A stretch of 64,000 nt of DNA from Campylobacter concisus (lineage in GTDB: Bacteria; Campylobacterota; Campylobacteria; Campylobacterales; Campylobacteraceae). The notes beneath the pieces were generated by a model. That model did no database searches, was not told where the DNA came from, and was given only the letters and a program-made list of their open reading frames with translations. Shown one piece after another: positions 17,342-26,886 of the stretch; positions within the stretch are counted from its first letter, which is position 1; each line of letters begins with the position of its first letter. The stretch covers positions 744,001 through 808,000 of the forward strand of contig NZ_CP049239.1 of assembly GCF_015679985.1 (NCBI RefSeq), given 5' to 3'. The translations under genes were made by a program, and so were the position numbers.

Positions 17342-17922
17342 CTTTTAAATTTCTCCCACCACAAATAAGCAAATATGAGCCCAAAGCCCTTGACTTTGCT
17401 CTCGTCAAAGGCAAATTTCATCATATCTTCTCGTTTTATGAAAACAAGCTCGATATCTTCGCCATCGACGCCGCCGCCAGAATTTACCTTCATGCTCTCA
17501 TCGATCTTTGCGTAAAACATCGTTTGCATATTGCCTCCAAAGCCAAAAGCACCGTATGTCATCGTGATACGCTCTATCTCTTTTAGCTCATAGCCCACTT
17601 CTTCGATCGCTTCTTCTCTAGCTGTTTGCTCTTCGCTAAGTCCTTTATCCATAAGTCCTGCGCAAAGCTCGTAAGTAAAGCCTTGCTCATCTGTTTTGAT
17701 GCCTTCTTTTTCTTGCGAGTACCAAACAGCCGGTCGAAACTGCTTTACAAATAAAAAGGCATCTTTTTGCTCGTGATATAAAAAAATACTAACACTATTC
17801 ATCACTTTTACGCAGTCCCAATCTCTTTGGACACCATTTTGCATAAATTTCATCTTAAATGGCTTTAGATATTTTGACTCACCAAGAGGCAGAATTTCTA
17901 AATTAGTTATAGTAGTATCCAT
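17338..17922 (-). CDS. Nudix hydrolase (NUDT14/UDP-sugar or ADP-ribose type)
   Basis: A 194-residue Nudix enzyme. The Nudix box lies in CAGLMDKGLSEEQTAREEAI and continues EEVGYEL. As in NUDT14-like UDP-sugar diphosphatases, the arginine of the canonical REUxEE box is shifted, but the paired glutamates that bind Mg2+ remain. Upstream strands (DCVKVMNSVSIFLYHEQ, FLFVKQFRPAV) are typical of the ADP-sugar pyrophosphatase subgroup, where the QFRPA arginine contacts the diphosphate. The substrate is likely a nucleoside diphosphate sugar. The 5' end overlaps the 3' end of mgtE by 16 bases. Confidence 0.88.
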   Translation of the reverse strand: MDTTITNLEILPLGESKYLKPFKMKFMQNGVQRDWDCVKVMNSVSIFLYHEQKDAFLFVKQFRPAVWYSQEKEGIKTDEQGFTYELCAGLMDKGLSEEQTAREEAIEEVGYELKEIERITMTYGAFGFGGNMQTMFYAKIDESMKVNSGGGVDGEDIELVFIKREDMMKFAFDESKVKGFGLIFAYLWWEKFKS

Positions 17923-19274
17923 TTTGCAAGTCCTAAAAAGCTAAAAAATCCTATCGCATCAGTAAAAGTAGTAAGAATGACGGCTGAGCCGACTGCAGGA
18001 TCTATGTTAAAGCGCCTTAGCGTTAAAGGTATGATCGTGCCAAAAAAGCCAGCAAAGAATAAATTCGTAACCATGCTAAGCCCGATAACAACGCCAAGCA
18101 TACCTTTGTCAAACCAAACAGAGGCGATTATGCCCATTACCACACCAAAGATTAGTCCATTTATGAGTGAAATACTAACCTCGCGTTTTAAGACATTTTT
18201 GGCATCTTTAAACTCTATCTCGCCAAGTGCCAAACGGCGAACCGTAACGGCAAGCGCTTGTGTGCCGGTATTTCCACCCATTGATGCAACTATTGGCATT
18301 AAAACAGCAAGAGCGACGTAGGCTGCGATTGTCTCGTCAAAAAGTCCGATTATAGATGAGCTAAAAAGAGCTGTTAGTAAATTTACGCCAAGCCAAACCG
18401 CACGACCACGACCCGCTTTAAATAGAGTATCGTCCTCTTCTGACTCGTCATCAACGCCGGCTAGGTTATAAATTTGCTCAGTTGCACTCTCTTGGATGTA
18501 GTCGTGAATATCATCAGATGTGATACGACCAAGCAAAATTCCAGTGCTACTTGTAACTGCGATAACATTTAAATCGTACTCTTGAAACATATCGGCAACA
18601 TTTTGCATAAGGTCCATATCATTTGCCACGTGTGGTTTGTAGCGATCGATCTGCGTAGTTTCTATGTTTTGCTTCAGTGTTTTTGTGAAGTCAAATAGTA
18701 TAAGATCCTCAAGTGGGATAGCATATTGCAAAACACCGTCTTTATCTATAATGAAAAGCTGTGAGATATTTTCTAGCTTGCCTTCTTGCTTTTCACGTCT
18801 AAGCCTTGCTACTGCACTGCCAAGCTTTTCTTCAAGGTGAGCCGAGAAAAGCTCTGTTTGCATGTGAGCACCGGCTCTATCTTCTTCGTAACTTCTAAGT
18901 CTTAAAATTTCATTTTGGTTTTCTCTATCAAGCTCATTAAAGAGTTCTCTAGCTTTATCCTCGTCAATGTCCTCGATGTATTGAAGCAAGTCAGTCGCAT
19001 CATCACTCTCTAACTCTTCAAGTGCCTCTACTATCTTTTCAGCTGGTAGTGTGTCGATCACGTCTTTTAGCATGTGATCAGGTAGCTCGATAGCAACATC
19101 ACCTAAAATTTCAGGGTCTAGCTTTTCAAGATACTGAGCAAAAAGCTCCTCATCGTGTTTCTTTAGCGTTTTTAGGTGTTGGGCTAGCTCATAAGGTGAG
19201 AGTTCGTTATCTTCTAAATTTTCATCTAAATGCTGATCTATCAGCTCTTTTGCTTCTTCTAGTTCTTGGCTCAA
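17907..19274 (-). CDS. mgtE: MgtE-type magnesium transporter
   Basis: A 455-residue inner-membrane Mg2+ channel. The cytoplasmic N domain of acidic superhelical repeats (about 1-130: LPDHMLKDVIDTLPAEKIVEALEELESDDATDLLQ) is followed by two CBS domains (about 135-255) that sense Mg2+. A plug helix leads to five membrane segments (about 285-455) with PIVASMGGNTGTQALAVTVRRLA and the pore-lining Asp in ILTTFTDAIGFFSFL. All elements of a full-length MgtE are present. It is adjacent to the Nudix gene (overlap) and ten bases downstream of the M23 peptidase gene, all on the minus strand. Confidence 0.95.
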   Translation of the reverse strand: MSQELEEAKELIDQHLDENLEDNELSPYELAQHLKTLKKHDEELFAQYLEKLDPEILGDVAIELPDHMLKDVIDTLPAEKIVEALEELESDDATDLLQYIEDIDEDKARELFNELDRENQNEILRLRSYEEDRAGAHMQTELFSAHLEEKLGSAVARLRREKQEGKLENISQLFIIDKDGVLQYAIPLEDLILFDFTKTLKQNIETTQIDRYKPHVANDMDLMQNVADMFQEYDLNVIAVTSSTGILLGRITSDDIHDYIQESATEQIYNLAGVDDESEEDDTLFKAGRGRAVWLGVNLLTALFSSSIIGLFDETIAAYVALAVLMPIVASMGGNTGTQALAVTVRRLALGEIEFKDAKNVLKREVSISLINGLIFGVVMGIIASVWFDKGMLGVVIGLSMVTNLFFAGFFGTIIPLTLRRFNIDPAVGSAVILTTFTDAIGFFSFLGLAKWILL

Positions 19275-19283
19275 GTTTTACCC

Positions 19284-20453
19284 TTAAAATTCTATTACAT
19301 TAGGAAAAAATTCCACTTTATGATACTCTTTTTCATTGCTTAAAGCATTTTTTATTAGCTCGTCATTTTTGCTGACAACTGCTTTAAATTTAGCTGATTC
19401 TTTCTTGTCTTCTAGGCTTTTAACAACCTTTATTGCACTTTCTGGATTGATAGGTTTATTATCTCTGTAAAGACCAAAGTGAAGGTGCGGTCCTGTACTC
19501 ATACCACTTGTGCCAATGTAGGCTATAAGTGTACCTTGCTTGACTTTTAAACCACCTTTCATGCCTTTAGCAAAGCCATTTAGGTGAGCGTAAAGTGTCT
19601 CATAGCCACCAGCGTGAGAGATGATGACAGTTCTACCATATCCACTTTTTTGTCCGACAAATTTAACCGTACCATCGCCTGCTGCCTTGATAGGTGTGCC
19701 TTTTGGAGCACCGTAGTCAACGCCAAGATGAGCCCTGTATCTTTGGAGGATCGGATGCCATCTTTTTAATGTAAAAGCTGATGTGATTCTGGCGTTTGAA
19801 AGAGGGCGGACTAATAAAAATTTATCATTTTTCTTGCCGTTTTTATCATAAAATTTATCTTCAAATTTATACATGACGTATCGTTTATTTTTGGTCTCTA
19901 TCATCGCGGCATAAATTTCAGGAGTGCCAAAAGAGCGACCCATACGTATTTTTTGATTATAAACGATAGCAATGGTATCGCCTTTGTTTATCTTTTTAAA
20001 ATCAATGCCACTTCCTTTAAAAATTTCTTTAAAGCCAAGGGCTAATGTACCAGAGCCGGTGTAGTCAAAAATGTCCTCAGAGACTGATTTGTCCACCTTT
20101 AAAGCTAAAAATTTATCCTCACTTTGATAAGAGATAGGAAGAAATTCGAGCTTAAATTTATCATTGTCATCTCTAAAAATATGCATTTGAAGCTCGTCGC
20201 TAACAGGGATTAGCACTTGTTTGGTGTTGCCGTTGTCGTCTTTATAAATTTGATACTTTGTGCCAGCGATGATCTCTTCTGTTAGCTCTTGATCTTCGGT
20301 TGCTAAGTTATAGTAAAGTGAAAGTGGGATTTTGTTTGTCTCTAAGAAATTTAAGAAGTTACTTCCATTTGGCCAGCTAAGCTCGTCGACACTTGGCTTT
20401 ATAGCGTATAAATTTATAGATAATATTGCAAAAATTATAAAAATACGAGGCAT
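19284..20453 (-). CDS. M23-family peptidoglycan peptidase (Csd3/HdpA, Pgp3-like)
   Basis: A 389-residue periplasmic metallopeptidase: signal peptide about 1-17 (FIIFAILSINLYA), an N-terminal inhibitory-type region, a middle domain (residues about 100-210) and a C-terminal LytM domain with the zinc ligands HLGVDYGAPKG (HxxxD) and GPHLHFGLY, plus the catalytic His of ETLYAHLNGF. The domain order matches Csd3/HdpA of H. pylori and Pgp3 of C. jejuni, which cut peptide crosslinks and set helical cell shape. It lies next to a PgbA_N-type gene as in both genera (from memory). Confidence 0.88.
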   Translation of the reverse strand: MPRIFIIFAILSINLYAIKPSVDELSWPNGSNFLNFLETNKIPLSLYYNLATEDQELTEEIIAGTKYQIYKDDNGNTKQVLIPVSDELQMHIFRDDNDKFKLEFLPISYQSEDKFLALKVDKSVSEDIFDYTGSGTLALGFKEIFKGSGIDFKKINKGDTIAIVYNQKIRMGRSFGTPEIYAAMIETKNKRYVMYKFEDKFYDKNGKKNDKFLLVRPLSNARITSAFTLKRWHPILQRYRAHLGVDYGAPKGTPIKAAGDGTVKFVGQKSGYGRTVIISHAGGYETLYAHLNGFAKGMKGGLKVKQGTLIAYIGTSGMSTGPHLHFGLYRDNKPINPESAIKVVKSLEDKKESAKFKAVVSKNDELIKNALSNEKEYHKVEFFPNVIEF

Positions 20454-20529
20454 TAATGTCCTTTTAAAAAGCTGGTGGGATTTTAACTAAAACTTGCTTT
20501 AATTTTGCAAAAGATAAAGCATTTTAGGC

Positions 20530-20535
20530 TATAAT
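20530..20535 (+). promoter_or_regulatory. Sigma70 -10 box (TATAAT)
   Basis: GGCTATAATCGC lies 32 bases before the start codon at 20567 and is the likely promoter of the exported protein/yihY pair, divergent from the M23 peptidase gene. Confidence 0.55.
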
Positions 20536-20566
20536 CGCTCTAAAAATTTAAACCTAGGAGATATTT

Positions 20567-21289
20567 TTGAAACGTATATTTGTGATTTTATCGCTAGTTT
20601 TTGGCTTTGCTTTTGGGGCTGATTTTTCTTTAAATGAGTATAGAACTCCTATAATTAGCGTCGATAGTGATGGCACAGCGACGATAGTTGATAGTCCAGA
20701 AATTTTAATCGGCTCAAGTGGCGTTGTGCTTCATAAATTTGACACTGATAGCTCTATCATCGCAAGAGTTAGTGTTATCTCAAAAAATTCTGGCTTTGCT
20801 AAGATTAGATTTGAGGTGTTTGATCTGCTTGAGCAAAAGGCGCTCCCACTTCCAGGCATTGCACCTGCAAATGGCGATATGGTCGTGCTAAACTATCTTT
20901 ATAACCGCTCATTAATCATCGTACCAAATAAAGAAATTTACGAAGAGATCACATCTGCGTTTCCAAATATGATATTTATTCACCCAGATATTATAGGAGC
21001 GTATCTAAGCTACGAATACAAGCCAAATCCAAGCAGAGATGACTTTAGAAAAATGTGCGCTCAAAGTGCAGCTGGTTTAATTTTCGTAGCGATGGATGGC
21101 AGAAGCGTTTTTGCTGATTGCCAAAGCTTTAAAGTGCTAAAAGAATTTAAAAGTGGTGAGGTTGAGTACTATCAGCTGCCATTTTATACAAGAGTTAGCG
21201 ACATAGACACCGTCTTTTGGAAGCTAAATAGCGAGCACATCAACAACTACGACGCTCACTACGAAAAACTTTTTGAAGAAGATAACTGA
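20567..21289 (+). CDS. Exported PgbA N-terminal-domain protein
   Basis: A 240-residue protein beginning at TTG 20567 after AGGAGA, with a signal peptide (KRIFVILSLVFGFAFG, cleavage after AFG/A). The sequence resembles the N-terminal domain of H. pylori plasminogen-binding proteins PgbA/PgbB (PGBA_N family) and Cj1214c: a beta-rich start DSDGTATIVDSPEILIGSSGVVLHKF and FPNMIFIHPDIIGAYLSYEYKPNP. It lacks the lysine-rich C-terminal repeats that bind plasminogen in Helicobacter, so plasminogen binding is not implied. Two cysteines (CAQSAAG, ADCQSF) may form a disulfide. Periplasmic. Three bases before the yihY gene. Confidence 0.8.
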   Translation: MKRIFVILSLVFGFAFGADFSLNEYRTPIISVDSDGTATIVDSPEILIGSSGVVLHKFDTDSSIIARVSVISKNSGFAKIRFEVFDLLEQKALPLPGIAPANGDMVVLNYLYNRSLIIVPNKEIYEEITSAFPNMIFIHPDIIGAYLSYEYKPNPSRDDFRKMCAQSAAGLIFVAMDGRSVFADCQSFKVLKEFKSGEVEYYQLPFYTRVSDIDTVFWKLNSEHINNYDAHYEKLFEEDN

Positions 21290-21292
21290 TAA

Positions 21293-22114
21293 ATGAGCCG
21301 TTTGTCCTTAAGTAAGCAAAGCTTAAAAGAGTTTTTAAATTTGCTCCCAACGCTTAAGGACAAAGAACTCTTTCACTATGCCTCAAGCCTTAGTTTTCAT
21401 ACGATTTTATCGATCATTCCGATACTTCTTATATCGTTTTCTATCTTTACAAAACTGCCTAGTTTTGAGGATTATTACGCCAAGATTCAGGACTTTATAT
21501 TTTCGGCTCTTTTGCCAAGCAACCAAGAGATCATCTCGAACTATTTGCAAAATTTCTTACAAAATAGCGGAAATTTAGGCATAGTTGGCTTTGTAGCGAT
21601 GATATTTACATCGGCTATGTTTTTTAGTGACTACGAGTATGTAGTTTTAAAAGTGACACGTGCAAGTAGAGCTAGAGGATTTTGGTCAGCACTTAGCTCG
21701 TATTGGACGCTTATCACGCTTGCTCCACTTGGTCTTGCTGGTAGCTTTTATCTTTCAAGCCTCATTCAAGAGATGCTAAACTCAAACGTGATCACAAACT
21801 CGATAAATTTTTTAAGCATATTCCCATATCTCATCATTTGGGCGATATTTTGCATCACATATCTCATCTCAGTAAATGACGAGATAAAGTTTAAAAGTGC
21901 GTTTTTTAGCTCATTTGCCGCCTCGCTCGTCTGGTATCTTGGCAAGTCAGCCTTTGTCTATTATGTCCTTTATAATAAAACCTATCTAAGCGTTTATGGC
22001 TCGTTTTCAGCAGTGCTTTTCTTTTTTGTCTGGATCTATATATCGTGGATCATCTTTTTATATGGGCTAAAGCTTTGTGCTTATCTTTCAAATAGCTCCA
22101 AATTTAAAAGATAA
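21293..22114 (+). CDS. YihY/BrkB-family inner membrane protein
   Basis: A 273-residue protein with six hydrophobic segments and the YihY signature HYASSLSFHTILSIIPILLISFSIF near the N terminus, followed by FLSIFPYLIIWAIFCITYLI and YGSFSAVLFFFVWIYISWIIFLYGLKLC. Older annotation calls this family 'ribonuclease BN', which is wrong: RNase BN is ElaC, and YihY is a membrane protein of unclear role. It shares a transcript with the preceding exported protein. Confidence 0.9.
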   Translation: MSRLSLSKQSLKEFLNLLPTLKDKELFHYASSLSFHTILSIIPILLISFSIFTKLPSFEDYYAKIQDFIFSALLPSNQEIISNYLQNFLQNSGNLGIVGFVAMIFTSAMFFSDYEYVVLKVTRASRARGFWSALSSYWTLITLAPLGLAGSFYLSSLIQEMLNSNVITNSINFLSIFPYLIIWAIFCITYLISVNDEIKFKSAFFSSFAASLVWYLGKSAFVYYVLYNKTYLSVYGSFSAVLFFFVWIYISWIIFLYGLKLCAYLSNSSKFKR

Positions 22115-22204
22115 ATTTAATAGTTAGTACCAGCTGGCAATATATTTTTATAAATTTACCAGCTAGTGTGATTTGTATTATTTTATGTAAAATATTATGT
22201 AGTA

Positions 22205-23230
22205 TCAGCGTTTAAACTCGCAAATTTCTATCTTTACGCCAAGTTCTTTGCTAAATTCTTTAGTCTTTTTCTCTAGCTCGTCTTTATCAAAGCAGATAAG
22301 ATCTATGTAAGATCGCATCTCGCCATTTGCTTCACCTATGATCTCACAAATTTCACTCTCTTTTAGCGTATCTGAAATTTTGTTTTTGCTATCAACGCCA
22401 AACTGTATGTCGCCACCGTGAGATATGGCTAAAAAGCAAAAATTTATGCCAAGCTCAAAAGCTTCGTTATAAGTATCGCTTGCGCCGTCGTAGTATTCGT
22501 TTAGTAGCTCGCTAAGAGATGTAAATCCTGTAAAGATGTCGTCACGTAACTCATTTGAACGAGGCTCTAGCTCATAGACCATAAAATTCTTAAGCGGCTC
22601 GTTTGAGGCTTCTTTACCAAATTTCTCATCTATAAGATCGGCAAAGTCGATCAGTGGTACGCCTTTTTCTCTTGGCTCGTCTATTATCTCAAACTCTCCA
22701 AGCATATTTATCATGATCATCTCGCCAACTACGTTATCACAAAGTATGAGCGATAATGTATATGCCTTATTTTCATCTTCGCTTTTAAGCTTACTTAGAG
22801 TCTCGTTATATAGGCACATATCCACGCTTTTGTCGTTAAAATTTGCATAGACCATGACTTCATTTGCATCAACGCTTACGCCATACATTTGTATAGTAGC
22901 GACGTTTCGTGGTGCACGTGGCTTGCCAAGTGTGCAAGTAAGCTTTGCTTCATACTCTTTTGGCATGCGCGATTTGATAAATTTAAGCCACAAAAGCCTA
23001 TGTTTAAGTCCTTCTGGAGTGAGTACTAGATCGATCTTTCCATCAATAAGGCCTATCATAAAAGTTGGATCGACTAAACATAAATTTAGCGCCTCTTCGG
23101 TCATTTTGCTTGCAGCTTCAAAATTTTTATCTTCTAAATTTTGTTTGATGGCGTCTAAATTTTTGCCAAACTCGCTCCAAAATTTATCAACTCTGCTTGC
23201 AAAGCTAGAGCTCTTTTTAGAAAACCACAT
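22205..23230 (-). CDS. Conserved hypothetical protein, 341 residues
   Basis: A soluble acidic protein without signal peptide or membrane segments; ATG follows AAGGATAAAA. I recognise no domain. The N-terminal about 80 residues are helical and charged (FWSEFGKNLDAIKQNLEDKN), and the middle has alternating strands (VATIQMYGVSVDANEVMVYANF, KAYTLSLILCDNVVGEMIMINML). The end (LICFDKDELEKKTKEFSKELGVKIEICEF) looks like an alpha/beta ferredoxin-type strand-helix-strand. It is four bases downstream of the phosphatase gene, in the same direction, so the two probably work in the same process. Confidence 0.8.
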   Translation of the reverse strand: MWFSKKSSSFASRVDKFWSEFGKNLDAIKQNLEDKNFEAASKMTEEALNLCLVDPTFMIGLIDGKIDLVLTPEGLKHRLLWLKFIKSRMPKEYEAKLTCTLGKPRAPRNVATIQMYGVSVDANEVMVYANFNDKSVDMCLYNETLSKLKSEDENKAYTLSLILCDNVVGEMIMINMLGEFEIIDEPREKGVPLIDFADLIDEKFGKEASNEPLKNFMVYELEPRSNELRDDIFTGFTSLSELLNEYYDGASDTYNEAFELGINFCFLAISHGGDIQFGVDSKNKISDTLKESEICEIIGEANGEMRSYIDLICFDKDELEKKTKEFSKELGVKIEICEFKR

Positions 23231-23233
23231 TTT

Positions 23234-23935
23234 TTATCCTTGTTTATTAAATTTTTCAACATTTTTTTGCGTATAAATTTTCATCGATGGAAATTCTAAG
23301 GCACTTAGCTTATCATATCTTTCTTCGTTAAAAACACATCCTGTATCGATATTGGCGCTATTTGTATAGAGTTTAGCCTCACGCACTGGCGTGTGGCCAT
23401 AGACATTAAATATGCCTTCAACTTGCATCATATCGCCTCTGCCTGATAGTACATGCCTTCTAAACTCATCTCTTGAGCTATCATCATCTCTTAAAGTCCA
23501 AAATTTGCCAACAGCCGAGTGCGAAACGACCAAATGCTCGCCATTTTGGTTTTTGTGGTCTTTAAACTCTAAATATACTGGGCTACTCTCTAAAAATTCT
23601 ATGTGTCTTTGTTTAAAATTTAGGCTTTGAGCCAGGTATGATCCATATGTCGCCACGCCACCATTGTTGAAAAACCAACTCGTGTCAAATGGTGCTTGGT
23701 TGTTTAAAAATTCATATTTATTGCTTAGCAACCTTCTTTCGTGGTTTCCCATTACCATTTTATAGTTATTTTGTATGATAAGCTCGACTACATCGCAACT
23801 AAAAAGCCCCCGATCTATCACATCTCCGACAAAGCAAATTTGTGATTTTTCTTTGTCTGGAAACTGCTTGATAAGTTCTAAAAGTGTATTAAAACAGCCG
23901 TGCACATCGCCTATGATATAAATTTGCTTGCTCAA
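23234..23935 (-). CDS. PPP-type metallophosphoesterase (serine/threonine phosphatase or ApaH-like)
   Basis: A 233-residue phosphoesterase with every metal-binding motif of the PPP family: GDVHGC (D-x-H), GDVIDRG (GDxxDRG), GNHERR (GNHE), VSHSAVG and YGHTPV. The length is that of PrpA/ApaH-like bacterial enzymes, which hydrolyse phosphoserine/threonine or diadenosine tetraphosphate; sequence does not discriminate between them. ATG follows AGGAG. The 341-residue hypothetical gene follows after three bases. Confidence 0.9.
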   Translation of the reverse strand: MSKQIYIIGDVHGCFNTLLELIKQFPDKEKSQICFVGDVIDRGLFSCDVVELIIQNNYKMVMGNHERRLLSNKYEFLNNQAPFDTSWFFNNGGVATYGSYLAQSLNFKQRHIEFLESSPVYLEFKDHKNQNGEHLVVSHSAVGKFWTLRDDDSSRDEFRRHVLSGRGDMMQVEGIFNVYGHTPVREAKLYTNSANIDTGCVFNEERYDKLSALEFPSMKIYTQKNVEKFNKQG

Positions 23936-24092
23936 TTTTTCTCCTTTGTGCCAAATTTTAGTCTATTAAACTTAAAAATGTAGTGTTAAGAAAACACTTT
24001 TGTATAGCTGTACTATATTGGCGTAATGCTAGCGATATATAAAGTTAAAACCTAGTAAAAGATATTTAAAATTTAAGGAATTTAAAGTAGAA

Positions 24093-24108
24093 GGGAGCCT
24101 AAGCTCCC
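24093..24108 (-). terminator. Hairpin after aldehyde dehydrogenase gene
   Basis: GGGAGC-CTAA-GCTCCC, a perfect 6 bp GC-rich stem just past the 3' end of the aldehyde dehydrogenase gene (stop 24114). The minus strand continues TTCTACTTTAAATT, a weak U tract. Confidence 0.65.
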
Positions 24109-24113
24109 TAAAA

Positions 24114-25589
24114 TCATTGTGCGTAAAAGCCGCTGACCTTACCGGTTAGGTCGATCATGATGTTTTTCATTTGAGTGTAGTGCTCAAGGATGATCTTGTG
24201 AGTTTCGCGGCCGATACCTGAGTTTTTGTATCCGCCAAATGGGCTGCCTGCTGGGATTTGGTTGTAGGTGTTGATCCAGACTCTGCCAGTCTCCATAGAC
24301 CTTGCAACGCGAAGTGCTTTTGTGATATCTTGTGTGAAAATTCCGCCACCAAGGCCATATTCACTATCATTTACCATTTTGATAAGCTCGGCCTCATCTT
24401 TAAATTTGATCACAACGCCAACTGGACCAAAAATTTCTTCTTGAGCCACTCTCATATCGTTTGTTACATCAACTAACAGTGTTGGCTCGACAAATGCGCC
24501 CTTGTCGCAACCATTTGCGGTGTAGGCTTTGCCACCGACTGCCACTTTTGCGCCTTCTTTTTTGCCGATCTCGACGTAGTTTAAGATTTGCTCAGCTTGT
24601 TTTTTATTGATTTGTGAGCCCATTTGAGTGCTAGGATCTAACGGATCGCCAACTTTTATAGTACTAAATTTCTTCACCGCAGCCTCTATAAATTTGTCGT
24701 AAAAGCTCTCTTCTACGAAAATTCTTGAACCTGCGCAGCAAACTTGACCTTGGTTAAACAAAATTCCAAGCTGAAGGCCGTCAAGCGCTTTGTCTAAATT
24801 TGTATCACTAAAGAAGATATTTGCGCTCTTGCCGCCAAGCTCAAGTGTGGCTGGGATGATACGACGAGCCGCAGCTATGGCGATATCGCGGCCGATCTCG
24901 GTTGAGCCAGTAAATGCTAGCTTGTCAAGGCCTGGGTGGTTTTTGATCCACTCGCCACTCTTGCTACCTCTGCCAGTTACGATGTTTATTAAACCTTTTG
25001 GCAAAATTTTATCTATCAGCCTAAATAGCTCAAGCACGCTTAGGCTTGTCTCGCTTGAAGGCTTAAATACGCTAGCATCGCCTGCTGCGATCACTGGAGC
25101 TAGCTTCCAAGCTGCCATCAAAAATGGAAAATTCCAAGGCACGATCTGACCCACAACACCTATTGGCTCGCGTAAAACGATAGAGAGTTGCTTCTCGTCA
25201 AGCACGTTTGCGCTGCCTTCTTCGCCCATGATAACGCCAGCAAAGTACCTAAAATGCTCTGCCGCAAAAGGGATATCGACATTTAGCGTCTCGCGGATCG
25301 GCTTGCCATTATCCATGCTCTCGACTTTTGCCAAGTGCTCTTTGTTTTCATCGATGATGTCAGCGATCTTGTTTAAAAGCTTTGCACGCTCGCTAATTGT
25401 AGTGTGTTTAAATTTCTTAAAAGCCTCGCGTGCAGCACGTACAGCGTCATTTACATCTTCTTCGGTAGCATCAGCGATCTTTGCAAGGTGCTCGCCATTT
25501 GCTGGATTTTTTACATCAAGTGTAGCGCCGTCTTTTGCGTCGCGCCACTCACCATTTATGAAAAGCCCATATTTTTCTAGTAGTTTCAT
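24114..25589 (-). CDS. Aldehyde dehydrogenase (NAD(P)+-dependent)
   Basis: A 491-residue ALDH-superfamily enzyme that oxidises aldehydes to carboxylates. Motifs: VPWNFPFLMAAWKLAPVIAAGD (cofactor domain), the general-base Glu in TLELGGKSANI, the catalytic Cys in NQGQVCCAGSR, and EEIFGPVGVVIKF. The architecture and IGRETHKIILEHYTQMKN tail are typical of acetaldehyde/broad-range ALDHs (AldA/AldB-like). ATG follows AAGGAGAAA. It is monocistronic, with a hairpin behind it. The physiological substrate cannot be stated. Confidence 0.93.
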   Translation of the reverse strand: MKLLEKYGLFINGEWRDAKDGATLDVKNPANGEHLAKIADATEEDVNDAVRAAREAFKKFKHTTISERAKLLNKIADIIDENKEHLAKVESMDNGKPIRETLNVDIPFAAEHFRYFAGVIMGEEGSANVLDEKQLSIVLREPIGVVGQIVPWNFPFLMAAWKLAPVIAAGDASVFKPSSETSLSVLELFRLIDKILPKGLINIVTGRGSKSGEWIKNHPGLDKLAFTGSTEIGRDIAIAAARRIIPATLELGGKSANIFFSDTNLDKALDGLQLGILFNQGQVCCAGSRIFVEESFYDKFIEAAVKKFSTIKVGDPLDPSTQMGSQINKKQAEQILNYVEIGKKEGAKVAVGGKAYTANGCDKGAFVEPTLLVDVTNDMRVAQEEIFGPVGVVIKFKDEAELIKMVNDSEYGLGGGIFTQDITKALRVARSMETGRVWINTYNQIPAGSPFGGYKNSGIGRETHKIILEHYTQMKNIMIDLTGKVSGFYAQ

Positions 25590-25716
25590 ACTTTTCTCCT
25601 TGATTAAGATTTTGTAAAAGGATTATAATATTAATAAAATTTATCAAAAATAAATTTTGGACATAAATTCTCTTTTTTAATAAATTTTATTGTTTAGAGT
25701 AGGATTATTTTAAAAT

Positions 25717-26886
25717 TTAACTCTGCCAAGAGAGTAAAAACGTAGTCTCGCCATCAAGTTTGCTTTGGCATTTTACGACGATATCATTTTTCTTGCAGCA
25801 CTCTTTAACTAAATTTAGCCCTATGCCAAAGCCGCCTTGATCGTCGTTAAATCTCGTATAACGATCAAAAATTTGTAGTTGTTGCTCTTTGCTGATACCA
25901 AGCCCAAGATTGCTTATGCTAAAGAAATTTGGCTCTAAAGTGATGCGTACTTTTGAATTTGGCGCTGCATATTTTGAGGCGTTGCTAAGAAGGTTGTCTA
26001 AAATTTTGCTCACATCCTCAAGATCTGCGTTTATGAAGCTTGGCTTTAAACTAGCATCTATCTTAAGTCCTCGTTTAACAAAAAATGGCGAGAAGTAGCT
26101 AAGTCTTTGTGTGGTTAGCAAATTTAGGTCTATGAGCTCTTTTTTGCTAGGCTTATCTAGGTTAAAGCTTAGATGAACGAGCGCGTCATAAATGTTATTT
26201 AGGCTCTTTGCGGCAAGGCTGATATTATTAAAACGCTTTAAATTTCGCTCATTTAGGTTGTCAAGATCGGCTGTTTCTATGCTCATCGAGATGACGCTTA
26301 GAGGTGTGTTTATCTCGTGTGTTGAGTCTTTTATAAAGCGGTTTAGTGTATCTATCTTTTCATAAAGCGGTCTTAGACTTAGTGTTGCTAGGTAAAAGGC
26401 GACAAAGAGCAGGGCAAAAAAGAAAAAGAGTGACTTTAGCGTGGTTGAAATTTGTAAAGATAAAATTTCAGCCTTGATATCTTTGCCAACTAGAAAAATA
26501 TCTGCGTGCGAGAGTTCGTCTGTGGTGTTGTCGTCCATGTACTGGATCTTTTCAAATATCGCGACCTTGCCGCCGATCAAATTTACATTTTTGCTTTTGT
26601 CGATCTTTTGACAGTCAAAGTCTTTATAAATTTTCTCACCATTTTTTAGCACAATGCAAGCATGCACGCCTTTTTCTTTTGTTAGACTTGAAATTGAGTC
26701 AAGTCCATTCATTCTTGCTTTCATGTAAATGCCCATTTTTATCTCTTTTAAAGACTTCACCTCGTTTAAAATGAGCGTTTCTTTTTTGTTTTTATAGTCG
26801 TGTATGAAAAAATATCCTAAAAATAGCACAGTGCTAACAAGATAAAGGGATAAAATTTTAAATAAAATTTGCGTCTTTTCAGACAT
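25717..26886 (-). CDS. Two-component sensor histidine kinase
   Basis: About 389 residues. TM1 (about residues 8-28 of the MSEKTQ start) and TM2 (about 150-170) bracket a periplasmic domain of about 120 residues with a Cys pair (HACIVLKNGEKIYKDFDCQKI). The cytoplasmic part has the H box STHEINTPLSVIS, N box NLLSNASKY, and G boxes ISNLGLGISKEQ and GFGIGLNLVKECC. The start is ambiguous: ATG at 26886 or the ATG six bases earlier (26892). Both overlap the response regulator gene (stop 26879-26881). Together with the regulator and the MXKDX-repeat gene upstream it forms a three-gene cluster; a metal or envelope signal is an inference from that context. Confidence 0.9.
   Translation of the reverse strand: MSEKTQILFKILSLYLVSTVLFLGYFFIHDYKNKKETLILNEVKSLKEIKMGIYMKARMNGLDSISSLTKEKGVHACIVLKNGEKIYKDFDCQKIDKSKNVNLIGGKVAIFEKIQYMDDNTTDELSHADIFLVGKDIKAEILSLQISTTLKSLFFFFALLFVAFYLATLSLRPLYEKIDTLNRFIKDSTHEINTPLSVISMSIETADLDNLNERNLKRFNNISLAAKSLNNIYDALVHLSFNLDKPSKKELIDLNLLTTQRLSYFSPFFVKRGLKIDASLKPSFINADLEDVSKILDNLLSNASKYAAPNSKVRITLEPNFFSISNLGLGISKEQQLQIFDRYTRFNDDQGGFGIGLNLVKECCKKNDIVVKCQSKLDGETTFLLSWQS

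Noticed and set aside
22115-22204. Terminator after the yihY-like gene
   Set aside because: ACCAGCTGGC and ACCAGCTAG are near-repeats but do not form a stable hairpin with a U tract.
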